In this document: positions 51,291 through 62,788 of the stretch, one piece after another | Layout: the number at the start of each line of letters is the position of its first letter | Position numbering within the stretch: position 1 is the stretch's first letter | Source of the DNA: Ecdyonurus torrentis | Taxonomy: Eukaryota > Arthropoda > Insecta > Ephemeroptera > Heptageniidae | Assembly (NCBI GenBank): GCA_949318235.1 | Contig: OX439131.1 | Location: 24,424,403 to 24,488,402, forward strand | DNA length: 64,000 nt | Reading direction: 5' to 3' | Translations under genes and position numbers: made by a program | The notes under the pieces: generated by a model | What the model saw: only the letters and a program-made list of their open reading frames with translations | The model's database searches: none | What the model was told of the DNA's origin: nothing

Positions 51291-52874
51291 CACATTTACA
51301 CATACACACATAATATAATTACGAAACCAGATTTATTGAATCAGGCATAATATTCCATATTATATATCCAAAAACGCATATTACATATTATATATAAGTG
51401 TTATATTAAAATGCTCTAGCACTTTTTAAAAAACTACTCCACCGATTCAGGAGAAATTTAAATGAGAAATATAGACATATGGGATACTTTTTCGTGTTTT
51501 AAGCCATAATTTTTTTAAAGAATTTTTTACACCGATAACCTTTATTAAGTTTTATTATTTAATTGTTAATTACTATTATTTTTATGTTAACTTTATTTGA
51601 GCATTGTCATGACTTTTCTTCTACAGTAATCAAAGCAATGTTGAATGTAATTTAAATTTAAATTAAAAAAATAATAATAAAACAATAATAAATGATTGTA
51701 TTTTTATATTTGTAATTCATCAAAACTTAATTTAACTTTCGTTCAATTACGCAAGTAAGATTTATTTACAAAATAAATCATTGTAAAAAGACTTGCCTAC
51801 GAATTAATGTCTTAATTAAGATTTTGCAAGGATAAAAGGATATGTAAGGGAGGACCGCGCTATCAAGAGTGTATATTTTAAACACACCAAGTTATATTTC
51901 ATTTATTGTCTGCTTGGATGGCTGAAAATTGCTTTTTATGCTGTAGATTGCAAACTACATAATATATACATACATACACACAAATAATTAAATTTTATAA
52001 TGAATAACGTTGTGCTTTTCTCGTTAATATTCATTAACTTTGTTTTAAAAGTTTTCTTTTTTAAATTATAAAAGAATATATTAATAACTTTCAGCATTAT
52101 TTTATTCATATTTATATTATATCAATCAAACTTGTAGTTTTGCATTTATTGTAATTTTAGAAGAAAAAAAATAATACGGATTTAAAGTCACGTCACGAAA
52201 AGTAAAATTTCATATGTTGTTTTTCATTTAATTGTATTATAATTTAAAATTATTTACATGTTCATAAGAAGATTGGCTAGCTTTGGTAACAGATTCTACC
52301 AGCTATATATAATTTATTATTTATCTATACTGTTCTTAATTTTATTTTATGTTTAAAATATTTCATTTAAAGTACGTCTTTATTATAAAAAGATTTGGCA
52401 TGTGGGGTTTGTGCATACTATATCCAAAATCAGAACCACACACAAAAGTCGCAGCGAGTTATCCTATATACTCAATCTGCAAATTGTAAATAATATAAAG
52501 GTTTTGTTAAACAGATTATAATTAGACTCAAATCCTATATATAATGAACTATATCACAAATACAATATATATTTGTTATTTATAGTTGTTGGAGTTTGGA
52601 GCGATCTTGAAAGAAGACGATTCAAGAATATTTTGAGTTTTCTTTTTCCGGAAGAACGTTGCTGTACTTGGTTTAAATTAAAATTTCTTCTTGAATTTTA
52701 ATTCTGTATATACCACATGACACTAATTAATCTTTTAACTTAATTTGATTATATATATATATATATAAGATTTTATCTTAACTATACTTTGCACCACGGA
52801 AATCAAAACAGTTAATAGAAAAATAGGCACACACATGGATATACGGCACACATATAAAAATGTGTTCAATCGTG
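51291..52874. other. AT-rich intergenic sequence
   Basis: Read through with no gene or structured element recognised. Confidence 0.5.
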
Positions 52875-53160
52875 TTTACAATATTATTACTCGTGCAATT
52901 TACAAGGGTTTCAGTCCATGCAATTAAAACTACAGTATTATTTTGTTTTGCTAGTAGTTATTTTTTACTTTTTACGTATAATTTTTTTTTCTATAGTCAC
53001 TAATAAGATAAGTATAATTCTTAATTAAACTACATCGATCACGCACTTTAATTAAGAATTATACGTATATCGTATATATATGAGTCACTATATAAGAAAA
53101 AAAATGTACTTAATTGCATGGATTGAAACCCTTTGTAAATTGCACGAGTCATATTGTAAA
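52875..53160. mobile_element. Foldback MITE-like element, 286 bp
   Basis: Outer inverted arms of about 50 bp (52875-52926 and about 53112-53160) share TTTACAATAT, ACTCGTGCAATTTACAA, GGGTTTCA and CCATGCAATTA. A second, perfect 18-bp inverted repeat (53012-53029 with 53047-53064) sits at the centre around a 17-nt loop. No coding capacity. No target duplication could be fixed in the AT-rich flanks. Confidence 0.8.
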
Positions 53161-54595
53161 TTATTAATACCTGCTCCAAGTTGTAACCTATTGTAATTAC
53201 AGGATTAATGTTCTTATAAGCAGTAATTTATTTCCGTGATGCACTTACACTCATGGAAAACGAATTTTTTTACCCATTTATTACAAAATATTTTATTTTT
53301 AATAACATATATAATTATACGTATTTGTATATTACTGAAACTATTAGCCTAGTTTACTATAGTATAAAAAAATTGCATATATCTAATTACCTTTGAGTAT
53401 TCTTGCATTTATATCTGTAACATTTTTTGGCCACTATATTATATATAAATTTGTTTTATTATATAATTTTTATTTTGGATTTTAATAATAATAATGTACA
53501 AAAATACTCTAATTCTAATTATTTTATATTTCTATTGAACTTTTTAAAATTATTTTGATTTTTTTTAAAAATGAAAATCATATAAATTTAAATAATTTAA
53601 ATTTAATTCGACTAAAAAGTGTGTGTGTATATGTGTGTGTATGTGTTTGTATGAATAAACCAGAAAATAATTTTTTTAAATTAACGAAGAGGTGAAGAGA
53701 AAACAACATTTTGATATAAATAAGTTATAAAAGACCAGAAGCCAGTGTTATTATTTTTTTTCTTTAATAAACTGCCCTATAGCCGCATAATATATCTTAA
53801 CTCAGTGTTATTCAGTACAACAACTTTGCTATGTCGTTGATTACTTCATTAATTTTTTTTTTTTTTTTTTTTTTTTAAGTCAGTGCGAGGCAGCGGGTTA
53901 TGTTGCGGCGACCGGCGACCTCGTTGTTGTGCGGCTGGCCATTCATACTATGCAGATTCCCCGTCATCGTTTTGACGCCAGACCAGCTCGCGGACAAGCG
54001 TAACGAGTGCCGCTGATTAAAAATCTCATTTCAGTCTCTTACAATTTGTACATGTAACATATTATCAAAAACCATTAATGAAAAGTAAACTAGTTTGTAA
54101 TATTAATGATCTCTTTTTTAAATTACATGCGCAACACGCAAATCAATCTTTATTAGGGGGAAAAAAACACATGAATTTTGTTTTATAGTTGATTTATTTA
54201 AATTTATAAATATTAATTCAAACTGCTCTGAAAAATGAAAACCAAAAATATATTAAAGCAAACGACAAGACTTTACCTTCAGGTTATATAAGTTATAGTT
54301 GATTATTACATTTTTATTTTTAAATTTGCATGTCAGGTGCAATTATATTTTCGTGTATAAGTTATGTTTTCGATTAAATGAAATAATCAATATAAACACA
54401 ATTAAACACAATTAAATTAAGCGATATAAACACAATTTTCGAATGCTTTTGTACGCTGGGTTCCCACATTCAGAGAACTTTTTGGAATTATTATGAGAAA
54501 TTCAATCACGAAAGAAAACATATTGGTCTAGCTCAGACACTATAAAAGCACGAGACGACTATATACTATATACCACTGAATGAGTTGATTATAAT
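53161..54595. other. AT-rich intergenic sequence with one GC island
   Basis: Poly-T at 53851-53877 is followed by a sharply GC-richer patch (53878-54015, GTTGCGGCGACCGGCGACC and GACCAGCTCGCGGACAAG). The patch looks like an exon or promoter fragment, but no frame in it is recognisable. Confidence 0.4.
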
Positions 54596-55660
54596 TAGAG
54601 AGCGTAAAAATAGTTTTTCGACTATTGCCATTTGCCATTATGTCGACTATTGCTAGTTTTATTTCAAATCTCCACCGATCTCAACAAATGGCGCATTTTA
54701 AACCAATAAAAAAATCTGCTATTTTCGACTATTTCGAGCTTAGCGACTATTTCACAAAAAATCGACTATTTGTCGACTATTTCGCACTTTTTTAAGTTTT
54801 TAAGGAGATTTCTATTAGAAATCGGCGATATATATCGATATATCGGACTACTCGATACATTTGCTTCGATAGTATCGAGATTATCGATACTTTTTAAGGC
54901 GATATATATCGATACATAAATCCGAACATCGGTATTCGATACTTTTTGAAAAAAAATCACAGTAATTTATTCACAATTTCAAATAGCAAGCCAGTTTTCG
55001 CGCGCTCTGTTGTACCAACGAATCAGCGCGTGCAGCTGGGAGGGTACTGAGTATAAAAGCGCGCTGCCACTTGCTTCCCCAGCTCAGTCAGTCAGTAGAT
55101 GTTGTGTATGAATAATCTCTAGCTGTACAGAGCTCTCATCCGTGCCTTGCCTGATGAGTCCTAGGTAAATTTTATACTATTTTGTATAATAATGCTCATG
55201 TCCCATACCCTTGTAATTTTTTTTTCATTGTTTTTTTCGCGTTTTAGGAAGTCATCTATATTTTTCCGATATATCGATAATTTTCTTTGATATAATTTGA
55301 TTATTATTTAGTACTTTTGAAAATACCAGATATAAAAAGTATTGATACTTTCCTATATATCGCCGATCCATGCATAATTTCTAGTAAAAACACATCAAAA
55401 TTAAATTATTTGAAATTTCATTATTTTTTATAAAAATATATTATACTTTAAAAAAATATATTGATTAAATAAATTTAAATTTTTATCTGCCCGATTTAGA
55501 TACTAAAATTTCTGTTTAACATTAAAAAAAAAAAAAAAAACTAAAAAAACTTATTTTTAATCATTCTTTTTATAAATTAATGTATAAAAATAAAATTCGA
55601 CTTTTTTGTATAAAATCGACTATTTGCACCAAAAATCATCGACTATTTTTGCGCTCTCTT
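54596..55660 (+). mobile_element. hAT-type DNA transposon (non-autonomous), 1065 bp
   Basis: Ends are inverted copies of AGAGAGCGYAAAAATAGT with T or A in front, so they read TAGAG/AAGAG as in hAT elements. An exact 8-bp duplication ATTATAAT flanks them (54588-54595, 55661-55668), the hAT hallmark. CGACTATTT subterminal repeats crowd both ends. Four TATCGATA sites (54833, 54882, 54907, 55272) and a TATA/initiator promoter lie inside. No transposase frame is present, so it is an internally deleted or captured-promoter derivative. Confidence 0.8.
55052..55098 (+). promoter_or_regulatory. Core promoter: TATA box and TCAGT initiator cluster
   Basis: TATAAAAG at 55052-55059 is followed, 34 bp from TATA start to initiator A, by CTCAGTCAGTCAGTAG, three overlapping arthropod initiators (TCAGT). 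About 80 nt later CCTAG followed by GTAAAT (55165) looks like a 5' exon donor. A seven-codon upstream frame starts at 55099. The promoter lies within the hAT-type element and is probably its ancestral transposase promoter. Confidence 0.6.
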
Positions 55661-55750
55661 ATTATAATATTACATTATGCGCCTGTATATGGAAGCATGC
55701 AAAAATAAAAAAATGTATGGATAGGAAAACCGATAGTATATAATATAATA

Positions 55751-55753
<3 letters not shown>

Positions 55754-55808
<55 letters not shown>
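55754..55808. repeat. (TA)n microsatellite
   Basis: About 55 bp of TA repeats. Confidence 0.9.
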
Positions 55809-55812
<4 letters not shown>

Positions 55813-56010
55813 CATACAATATTTTCTATGTTATATAACATAGTAAATTTATGTAAGTATAGTATAAATATACTATGGTACAAGTGTACATATTAATACT
55901 ATATAAACTAAATCAAAAATAAATTAAAATACTGTATTAAATAATAACAATTATAACAATAAACGCGCAATCGTGTGCACCGCGTGTATTATGTATATAA
56001 TGTACACACA

Positions 56011-56200
56011 CAGTGATGTATTTACGGGGAAGGGGGTATCATCGCAGGGACGGATTGGGTCGTTACAGCCATCGAGATTCCAAGAGAGACGGCCCACCCT
56101 CGGATGGGGGGTCAGGGGGGCCGAGCCCCCCTGCTGGGGGGTTTAAGGGAGGTCTGGCCCCCCTTGCTTGCCGGAGGCGAAACCTGTTGAAATATTACTG
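56011..56200. mobile_element. One-sided DNA transposon end fragment
   Basis: A GC-rich block beginning CAGTGATGTATTTACGGGG, the style of end found on many arthropod DNA transposons (CAGTGGCGTA...GGGG), with an internal GGGGGGCC/GAGCCCCCC foldback. No matching opposite end was found nearby. The 62-aa Gly/Pro-rich frame on it is not a gene. Confidence 0.35.
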
Positions 56201-56920
56201 ATTTTTTTTCCGAATTTTAGATGTTTTTTTAACCCTAAAATTGACATTTATTCCAAACATTAATCGCGATGTTTGACGATAACGAGCGATGCAATTAATT
56301 CATGATATATTTTGATCCACATTTGCATGTGAAGCTATTAGCAGACACACGTCTGAAATTTTTTAAAATATGTTCAAAAATTAATCAATGAAAAAAAAAA
56401 AAAAAAAAAAAAGCTACTTGAAAAAAACCTACAGAATAAAAAATCGCATATACGGATGCGGCATTCTTTCAATTAAATGTAATTTTAAGTTCATTATTCT
56501 GAAAAATAATGTAAATAATAATTTTGCTTTCTTTAAATTTATTCTAAATTTTGAAGCATCAATTTCCTATATTCTAATAATATTCTGTATCATGCTTTAC
56601 AAACAAACAAACTATATATAGTAATTTATTTAACTACAAAAGTGTAATTAACTCTTCTAACAAGAATATTATTATATGAACATGAATCTACATTACTTTT
56701 ATTATAATTATATAGTTTAGAATTTCTCTCTCTCTGTTATTATTATTTACTCCACTTAAAATAGTTTATATATTTTTTTATTTAGTATTTTATTTTACAA
56801 AAAAAAAAAAAAAAAATCAAGGAAATAATATAATATAAAATTCTAATTTCACACTTTTTTGTATTTAAAATAAAACAAATCTTAAAATAACCTAATTTCG
56901 TTTTTTCTTTTTCCACTTTT
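56201..56920. other. AT-rich intergenic sequence
   Basis: Poly-A tracts at 56389-56411 and about 56799-56817. No gene recognised. Confidence 0.5.
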
Positions 56921-57255
56921 TCATATTGAAGTCATATAAAAAAAATAAAGTATATATTTTTTTACAGTATTTTCTCCACTTAAATTTTTTAATTTTATAG
57001 GACTTTCCTTCCAAAGTCTTGCTGCGGTAAATCTATTTATCACTTTTGGTACTATCATTGGTTTTGTTAATGCTATATTCCCGCACTCGTTTTCATGCAC
57101 TCGAGGTTTACCATGTTCATCATGCAATAATAATTTTCTACAATATAAATTTTATTAATTCATTAAGTAGCAATATTTTGGAGTACAATAATAAATCTCT
57201 AATTTCATTAAATTTTTCACCCTTTTTTAACATTTTAAGTATTCTGTCAGTTAAA
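56921..57255 (-). pseudogene. Degraded LINE reverse-transcriptase C-terminal remnant
   Basis: On the minus strand the frame 57127-56921 reads like the tail of a non-LTR retrotransposon ORF2: basic start, then an F-T-A-A-R-L-W-K-E-S-P-I-K-L-K-N-L segment ending K-K-Y-I-L, the usual 'LWN-LP-IK-FK-K-YL' layout. Upstream, past several stop codons, a frame with L-L-L-N-E-L-I-K-F continues the expected order. It is broken, short and AT-eroded. The assignment rests on pattern memory only. Confidence 0.35.
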
Positions 57256-58560
57256 ATAGTTAGTTATGATTATTTAAAACAATTGTTTTCTATATAGTTA
57301 TACTGAATATACTACAGTATAGTCAGTATATCTTCAAATACTTTTGTTTGCATTATATTATTCATATTATACCATATCACACACATATATACTTATATAC
57401 AATCGTATGCAGAATAACTTTGCGTAATTAATAATTTAGAACGTCGCATTTGTTTTATATTATAAATAATAATATTATATATATAAAATATATTTAAATA
57501 ATATATATAATAGAAACGTTTCAAATCTTTAAAAAACTTATATAAACCAAATAATAAGTATATATTATACATACATATATATTATATTATTATACAATAT
57601 ATTGTATATTATAGTTATGCTTTTCTTTTCTTCTTTTTCAGATTTGAAATTAAACTTGTAAAAGTTGTTTGTGGTTACATTTCTATTATTTGAAATAATT
57701 TGTATTTTCTTTAAATTAATAATTTAATTAATAATTATTAAAATGCTTTCAATATTGGCACCGAATCGAGTAGCATTTTCACTCAAATTATAATGGAAGT
57801 ATATTTTAAATCCTAATTCTTTGCAGGCAATAATTGCGAGATATAATTAAGTGAACAGTCGATCTTTTATGTTTTCTTCAATCCTATGCATTTTGAGTTT
57901 TTAATATTTTTAAAACAGAAATTAAATCTGGGCTTTCGAATAGTTAAAAATGTTACTGAAATTAAAATATAAGACACAGAGAAGTGTATTATTTTTTTGT
58001 ATATATTTTTTATCCTTTTATTATATTTAGATAATAGATATATCTATTATAATATACGATCTAATTGTTTGAAAAATGATTTTTTGAATAATGGTGATAT
58101 ATATTTATTTGGGTATAAAAATAAGTCTCTTCCTTTTAAATATATATTTGATATAATAGGTTTATAAGAAAAAGTTAAAACGAAAAAAAAAAAAAAAAAA
58201 AAAAAGAATAACTATTTGAAATTGGAATCTGTTTATCTAGAATAAAAGCTCTTACTTCGCCTATTATGTATAGGCATTTATCCAAAGAGATCGGATCAGC
58301 AATTCGCATAATGATACATATGGTAAATATAATAGTAAGGGAGACGAACATTGCAATATAAGTATCTAGTTTTAATGAAGTTGCATGCATGATTTTAGAC
58401 AGAATACGATAACATGTTTAAAAATACGATTTGTTTATATACGAATAAACATTTAATCTATATATTATTTTGATTTTCATAGCATATGAACTCTGCTCAC
58501 AAATGTGTACACGTGTAAATCTCTCTCTGTCTGTCTCTGTAATATGCATATTATCTATCA
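57256..58560. other. AT-rich intergenic sequence
   Basis: No gene recognised. Poly-A at 58183-58205. Confidence 0.5.
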
Positions 58561-58602
58561 TATTATATCTATCATAAATATAATATAATATAATATAATA
58601 TA

Positions 58603-58653
<51 letters not shown>

Positions 58654-58656
58654 CAT
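58561..58656. repeat. ATAAT/TA-rich simple repeat
   Basis: TATAA pentamers, then (TA)n, then a short (CA)n. Confidence 0.85.
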
Positions 58657-59343
58657 ACACACTAATAATATAAGTTTTCATCGTAAGAATCTCTGACATA
58701 AAGCAATAAATCGAGTCTATAAGAATAAATCGGCAAGCTACATGATTCTTTTTTTTATTACAACAATAATAATAGCTTTGTATTATATATGATGAGTATA
58801 AAGAGTACTCAAGAAGCTCATTAACACCGCGTACAGAGAAAATGATTCAATCGCCAATAGTAAACCCATGACGACTATGTGGCATGTAATACCAAAACCA
58901 TGCACAACTTAAAAAGTAACAATTTTATCCACGTAATAGAGCTGTGTGTTAAAGATCAAAGGAACCGACCGCGATCGCAAACTATTTTTTTCTTATGTTA
59001 CTATTCTTTTTCGTCTCTCTCGCCTTCTAACTCCGTGCGCAGAAATCTCAGCAGTAAAAATAAGATTCTAAAGATCACAAGAAATTTTCAAATTTATCTC
59101 TAAACGTTCCAATGGTAAAAATTTTAAATAACTAAACAGCATTCCAAGTAGATGCTAAAAACTCGAAGATACAAATCTCGTGATTATGTAGTAACGTTTT
59201 TATGACACAATTACTTTTGTGTTTACTCTTCAACGAGCAAAAGAATTTTTTTATAACTTTTAATTTCTTAATTTATTTAAAGTATTTTGCTTTACGAATG
59301 TGCAAGCAGCTAACTTGCAAGCAGCAATGTAAATTAATTAGTT

Positions 59344-59348
<5 letters not shown>
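58657..59348. other. AT-rich intergenic sequence
   Basis: No gene recognised. The frame at 58879-59103 shows no domain. Confidence 0.5.
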
Positions 59349-59396
<48 letters not shown>

Positions 59397-59407
59397 ATAT
59401 ATATATA

Positions 59408-59482
<75 letters not shown>
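59349..59482. repeat. (TA)n-(TG)n-(TA)n compound microsatellite
   Basis: TA repeats, a short TG block at about 59380-59396, then TA repeats running to the edge of the adjacent transposon. Confidence 0.95.
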
Positions 59483-59485
<3 letters not shown>

Positions 59486-60420
59486 GGTTGTCCATCATAA
59501 TCCGCACAAATTTTAAATTCACTTTGTCGCGCAACCGTCAGTGCTATCTCTTTACTGTTACGCTCATTAAATAGGTGAAGCAATGCAGAATGAAGACATG
59601 ACCATGAAATACTGAAATTTTTAAGTTTAAGTATTAAATATCATTGACGAAACCTTTGAAAAAAAATTCGGCGTGCCCGGTAGTCGTTTAGATTCACGCA
59701 CAGGGCGTAGGAACTAGAGCAAAACTAGGGTTCTAGCTACCCAAAGCACTTAACCAGGGTTGTTAGCAAGCCATCTGAAACAATTGCGGATGACTAAGAC
59801 GTTCTAGTAGAAAGTTGTGTAAAAATGAAATTTTCAATTTTGCTGTTTTGGAGTGTTTTGTCACAAATTAGACGTGAAGTTTGCAGCTTTAAACCTTTTC
59901 ACTATTACATCAACTGAGCAGTGTCTTTGAATTTTTTTGGCATAAAATATTGTTAATGGGATTTTCTTCTCCAACTTAAGTCATATTAGCTGATGTTGGC
60001 TTTTAAATTTACCCCCAATATGGCAGCGCAATGATTTTTTCCTTTAATTAGGCCTTCAAAATGGTTTTACGGGTCCTAAAGGCACATTTTCATACAAGAT
60101 GTTTATGTTCAAAGGTACTTGGCCTTTGGTCTAATCTCCCAGTCTCAGAAAATTGTGATTAAATCATGCTTACACATAAATTGGGTTAACCAAAGAACTT
60201 TAAAATCTCGGTCGGTAAATTTCGGGCGCGGCAATTTTTTTTTCAAAATTTTCGTCAATGATATTTAATACCGTAACTTAAAAATTTCAGTATTTCATAG
60301 TCATATCTTGATTATACATTGCATCAGCTATTTAATGAGCGTAACAGTGAAGAGATAGCACTGACGGTTGCGCGACAAAGTGAATTTACAAACTTGTGCG
60401 GATTATGATGGACAACCCTG
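59483..60420. mobile_element. Long-TIR DNA transposon (non-autonomous), 938 bp
   Basis: The first about 200 bp (59483 to about 59680) and last about 200 bp (about 60222-60420) are inverted copies with scattered mismatches, starting CAGGGTTGTCCATCATAAT. TA lies on both sides (59481-59482, 60421-60422), inside a TA microsatellite. The central 540 bp is unrelated to the ends and has no transposase frame. It could be a Tc1/mariner-class derivative by its TA flank, but long arms and repeat flanks prevent certainty. Confidence 0.85.

Positions 60421-60432
<12 letters not shown>

Positions 60433-60505
<73 letters not shown>
60433..60505. repeat. (TG)n microsatellite
   Basis: About 36 TG units directly after the short TA stretch bordering the long-TIR element. 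Confidence 0.95.
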
Positions 60506-60507
<2 letters not shown>

Positions 60508-61510
60508 ATTTAAATTTCAAAGTTATAACAAAAATGAGCATAATATATCGCAACCAAAAAATCATAAATTATACAAATTTCATCATTCCTGCTTTTATGA
60601 CACAAATACTGCTGTTTATTCTTAAATCACAATAAGCAGAAGTTTTTTATTTTTATAAATGTTTAATTTGAAGAAATTTTTATCCCTCTGAAGTATTGCT
60701 TATTTATAAACAATCTTTGAACGAGGCAAAATTTACGTCAAATATGACAACATGCGCAATACTGCAATACGAACTGTGCACTTTTCTAAAATACGCATAA
60801 CGCGATGGGATATAATAGTAATTTAATGCAATAGCATAATATATTCCCTTTGTATAACAAAATAATTAAAAATTAATTTTTGTTTTATTAAAACTATATA
60901 AAATTATAATTACTATAGTAATAATTAATAATAGAGGTTTAGGTTTGCCGATATCATGATGATCATGTGTGCGCCGTATTTGTCTTCGTGCTTCATAACA
61001 TAAAGCAGTTTTTTAAAATATCATTTATGTGATTTTTTTTTATCACTCATAAAATAAAATACAATGTATAATGAAACTTAAAAGTACTATAAACTAAAAG
61101 TATATCAATAAAGAACTCAAATTATGCAAAAAACTGTAAAATAAATTTTTATTATTATGCATGTCATGAAAAATTGCATGAACATTATTTATTATAGTTA
61201 CTTTTGTGATTATTTTTCATAACCATGCAGCAGAAGTTCTCTCAGTCTCTCTCGTATTTTAACATTTATTAACGTTGAATATATAGAATATGAATATATT
61301 CAATCTGCACATAATATGTGTATTGACATTTTCCAATTGTGCAGCTATAATACCTCAAGAAATGTAAATCAACTATGTATGCAAAACTACATAATTTGTT
61401 ATGCTTATAATATTTTATTTTTTGAATGTCACTCACCTCATGAACTTAAACATATTATAATTATATTGAATTATAAGCAAATAACAACATGCTATTAAGT
61501 AGTAATAGAA
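60506..61510. other. AT-rich intergenic sequence
   Basis: Read through with no gene recognised. Confidence 0.5.
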
Positions 61511-62090
61511 TGACGGCGGAGCCTTGACCTTGGGGCGGAGCCGACCTTGAATTTGAAGTACCTAGCATACGTACGCGAGCAAAAATTCAAGGTCACGTCT
61601 TTTTGCATACGTACGCGAGCAAAACTTCAAGGTCACGTCGTTTTGCATGATAAGTTAGATATCTCGTGTACGTACGCGAGCTAAAATTCAAGGTCACGTC
61701 TGATTATGCTATGATGAGTATATATATTTGGTCCAAGGTTACATTTTGCATGCTAAGCTGTGTATCTCGTGAACGTACGCGAGCTAAAATTCAAGGTCAC
61801 GTCTGATTATGGTATGATAAGTATATATATTTTCTCCAAGGTTACATTTTGCATGCTAAGCTGTGTATCTCGTGAACGTACGCGAGCTAAAATTGAAGGT
61901 TACGTTTGATTATGCTGTGATAAGTTTATGACTCTGATGCAAGATGAAATTTTGTATGCTAAGCTGTATATCTCGTGAACGTACGCGAGCTAAAATTGAA
62001 AGTTTCGTCTGATTGTGTACGATATGTGAATAAAGCGTTGCTCCAAGGTCAAATTTTGTATGCTAAGCTGTCGTTGAGTGTTTGCCTGGC
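61511..62090. repeat. Tandem array with palindromic cores and TCAAGGTCA sites
   Basis: The word GTACGCGAGC recurs at 61571, 61611, 61672, 61775, 61878 and 61981: steps of 40 and 61, then three of exactly 103 bp. Each 103-bp unit runs imperfect palindrome, AAAATTCAAGGTCACGTC, GATTATG, TCCAAGGTTACATTTTGCAT, GCTAAGCTGTGTATCTCGTG. The best palindrome is CTCGTGTACGTACGCGAG. Exact TCAAGGTCA or CCAAGGTCA occurs at 61525 (minus), 61587, 61627, 61688, 61791 and 62043. Later units are more diverged. An isolated GTACGTGAGC lies at 62381. Confidence 0.9.
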
Positions 62091-62316
62091 CTTGGATGGG
62101 ATCGTTGGTGAAGTCAGTTTTGCGTTCCAGGCTAAAATTTCAAGTTCTAAAAAATATTGCATACAGCGAAAGTTCAAGGTCCAAATTTCATTTTCTTAAA
62201 AGAGTGCATGCAGCGTACCTACAAAAATAATTTGTCAAATTCATGAAAGAGTGTATAATACATTCAAGGTTAAATTGTTAAAATTGTAATTACTTACATA
62301 CACGAGCTAAGAAAAC

Positions 62317-62661
62317 AAGATGGCGGCAGATTGTGCGGAGCCTGTGCGGAGCAGCGTGAATATTTTTCTAAGATGCATACGTACGTGAGCAGAAAAAATA
62401 AAAGTGACGTTTTCAGAGAAATTGCGGGATAATTTAAAATATTTTAAACTGATTGGTTGAAAATAAAAGTAAAGGGGAAACTTTGAAAAATGGAGGGAAA
62501 ATTTGAGGAGAAGGTTTATTCTCATTGGTTCGTGGTTAACCCCTTCTACTTTTCAATAGCAGAGCCGCATTACAAGCTCAAACCTCAAAGAAGACAGAAG
62601 TCTTTCTCAAGTTCTCCTGCATTTTATTCTGCTCCGCTCAAGACTCTACCAAAAATTCAAC
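62317..62661 (+). promoter_or_regulatory. Promoter/5' UTR region of the 114-aa protein gene
   Basis: Upstream of the ATG at 62662: AAGATGGCGGC (62317-62327, a strong YY1/Pho-type motif), two ATTGG boxes (62452, 62524) and a pyrimidine-rich leader. No clear TATA box. The palindrome/TCAAGGTCA array ends about 230 bp further upstream and may act as its enhancer; this is inference. Confidence 0.4.
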
Positions 62662-62670
62662 ATGTCTTTC
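62662..62670 (+). CDS. 114-aa OB-like protein, coding exon 1 (3 codons)
   Basis: M-S-F followed directly by a perfect donor GTAAGT. It joins in phase 0 to the exon at 62789. Without it the next in-frame ATG (62884) would drop 35 residues, including the start of the conserved core. The model is supported by the splice sites and continuous frame, not by transcript data. Confidence 0.65.
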
Positions 62671-62788
62671 GTAAGTACTTTTTCTTTATATTTTATTTTG
62701 TCTTTTAACTTTAATATTTTTAAAATTAGATTTTTCTGATATATTTATTAAAGTAACTAACAGCATTGTACATTTTCTATGTTTTTAG

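Noticed and set aside
56013..56201. 62-aa Gly/Pro/Arg-rich frame
   Set aside because: It lies on a GC-rich transposon end with foldback G/C runs and has no protein-like features.
59347..59583. Ile-Tyr repeat frames on both strands
   Set aside because: They are translations of the TA microsatellite.
61571..62090. CRISPR-like regular repeats
   Set aside because: Whole 103-bp units repeat without unique spacers, and the genome is eukaryotic.
61975..62199. 74-aa frame in the palindrome array
   Set aside because: It begins inside a repeat unit and follows no homologous frame in neighbouring units.
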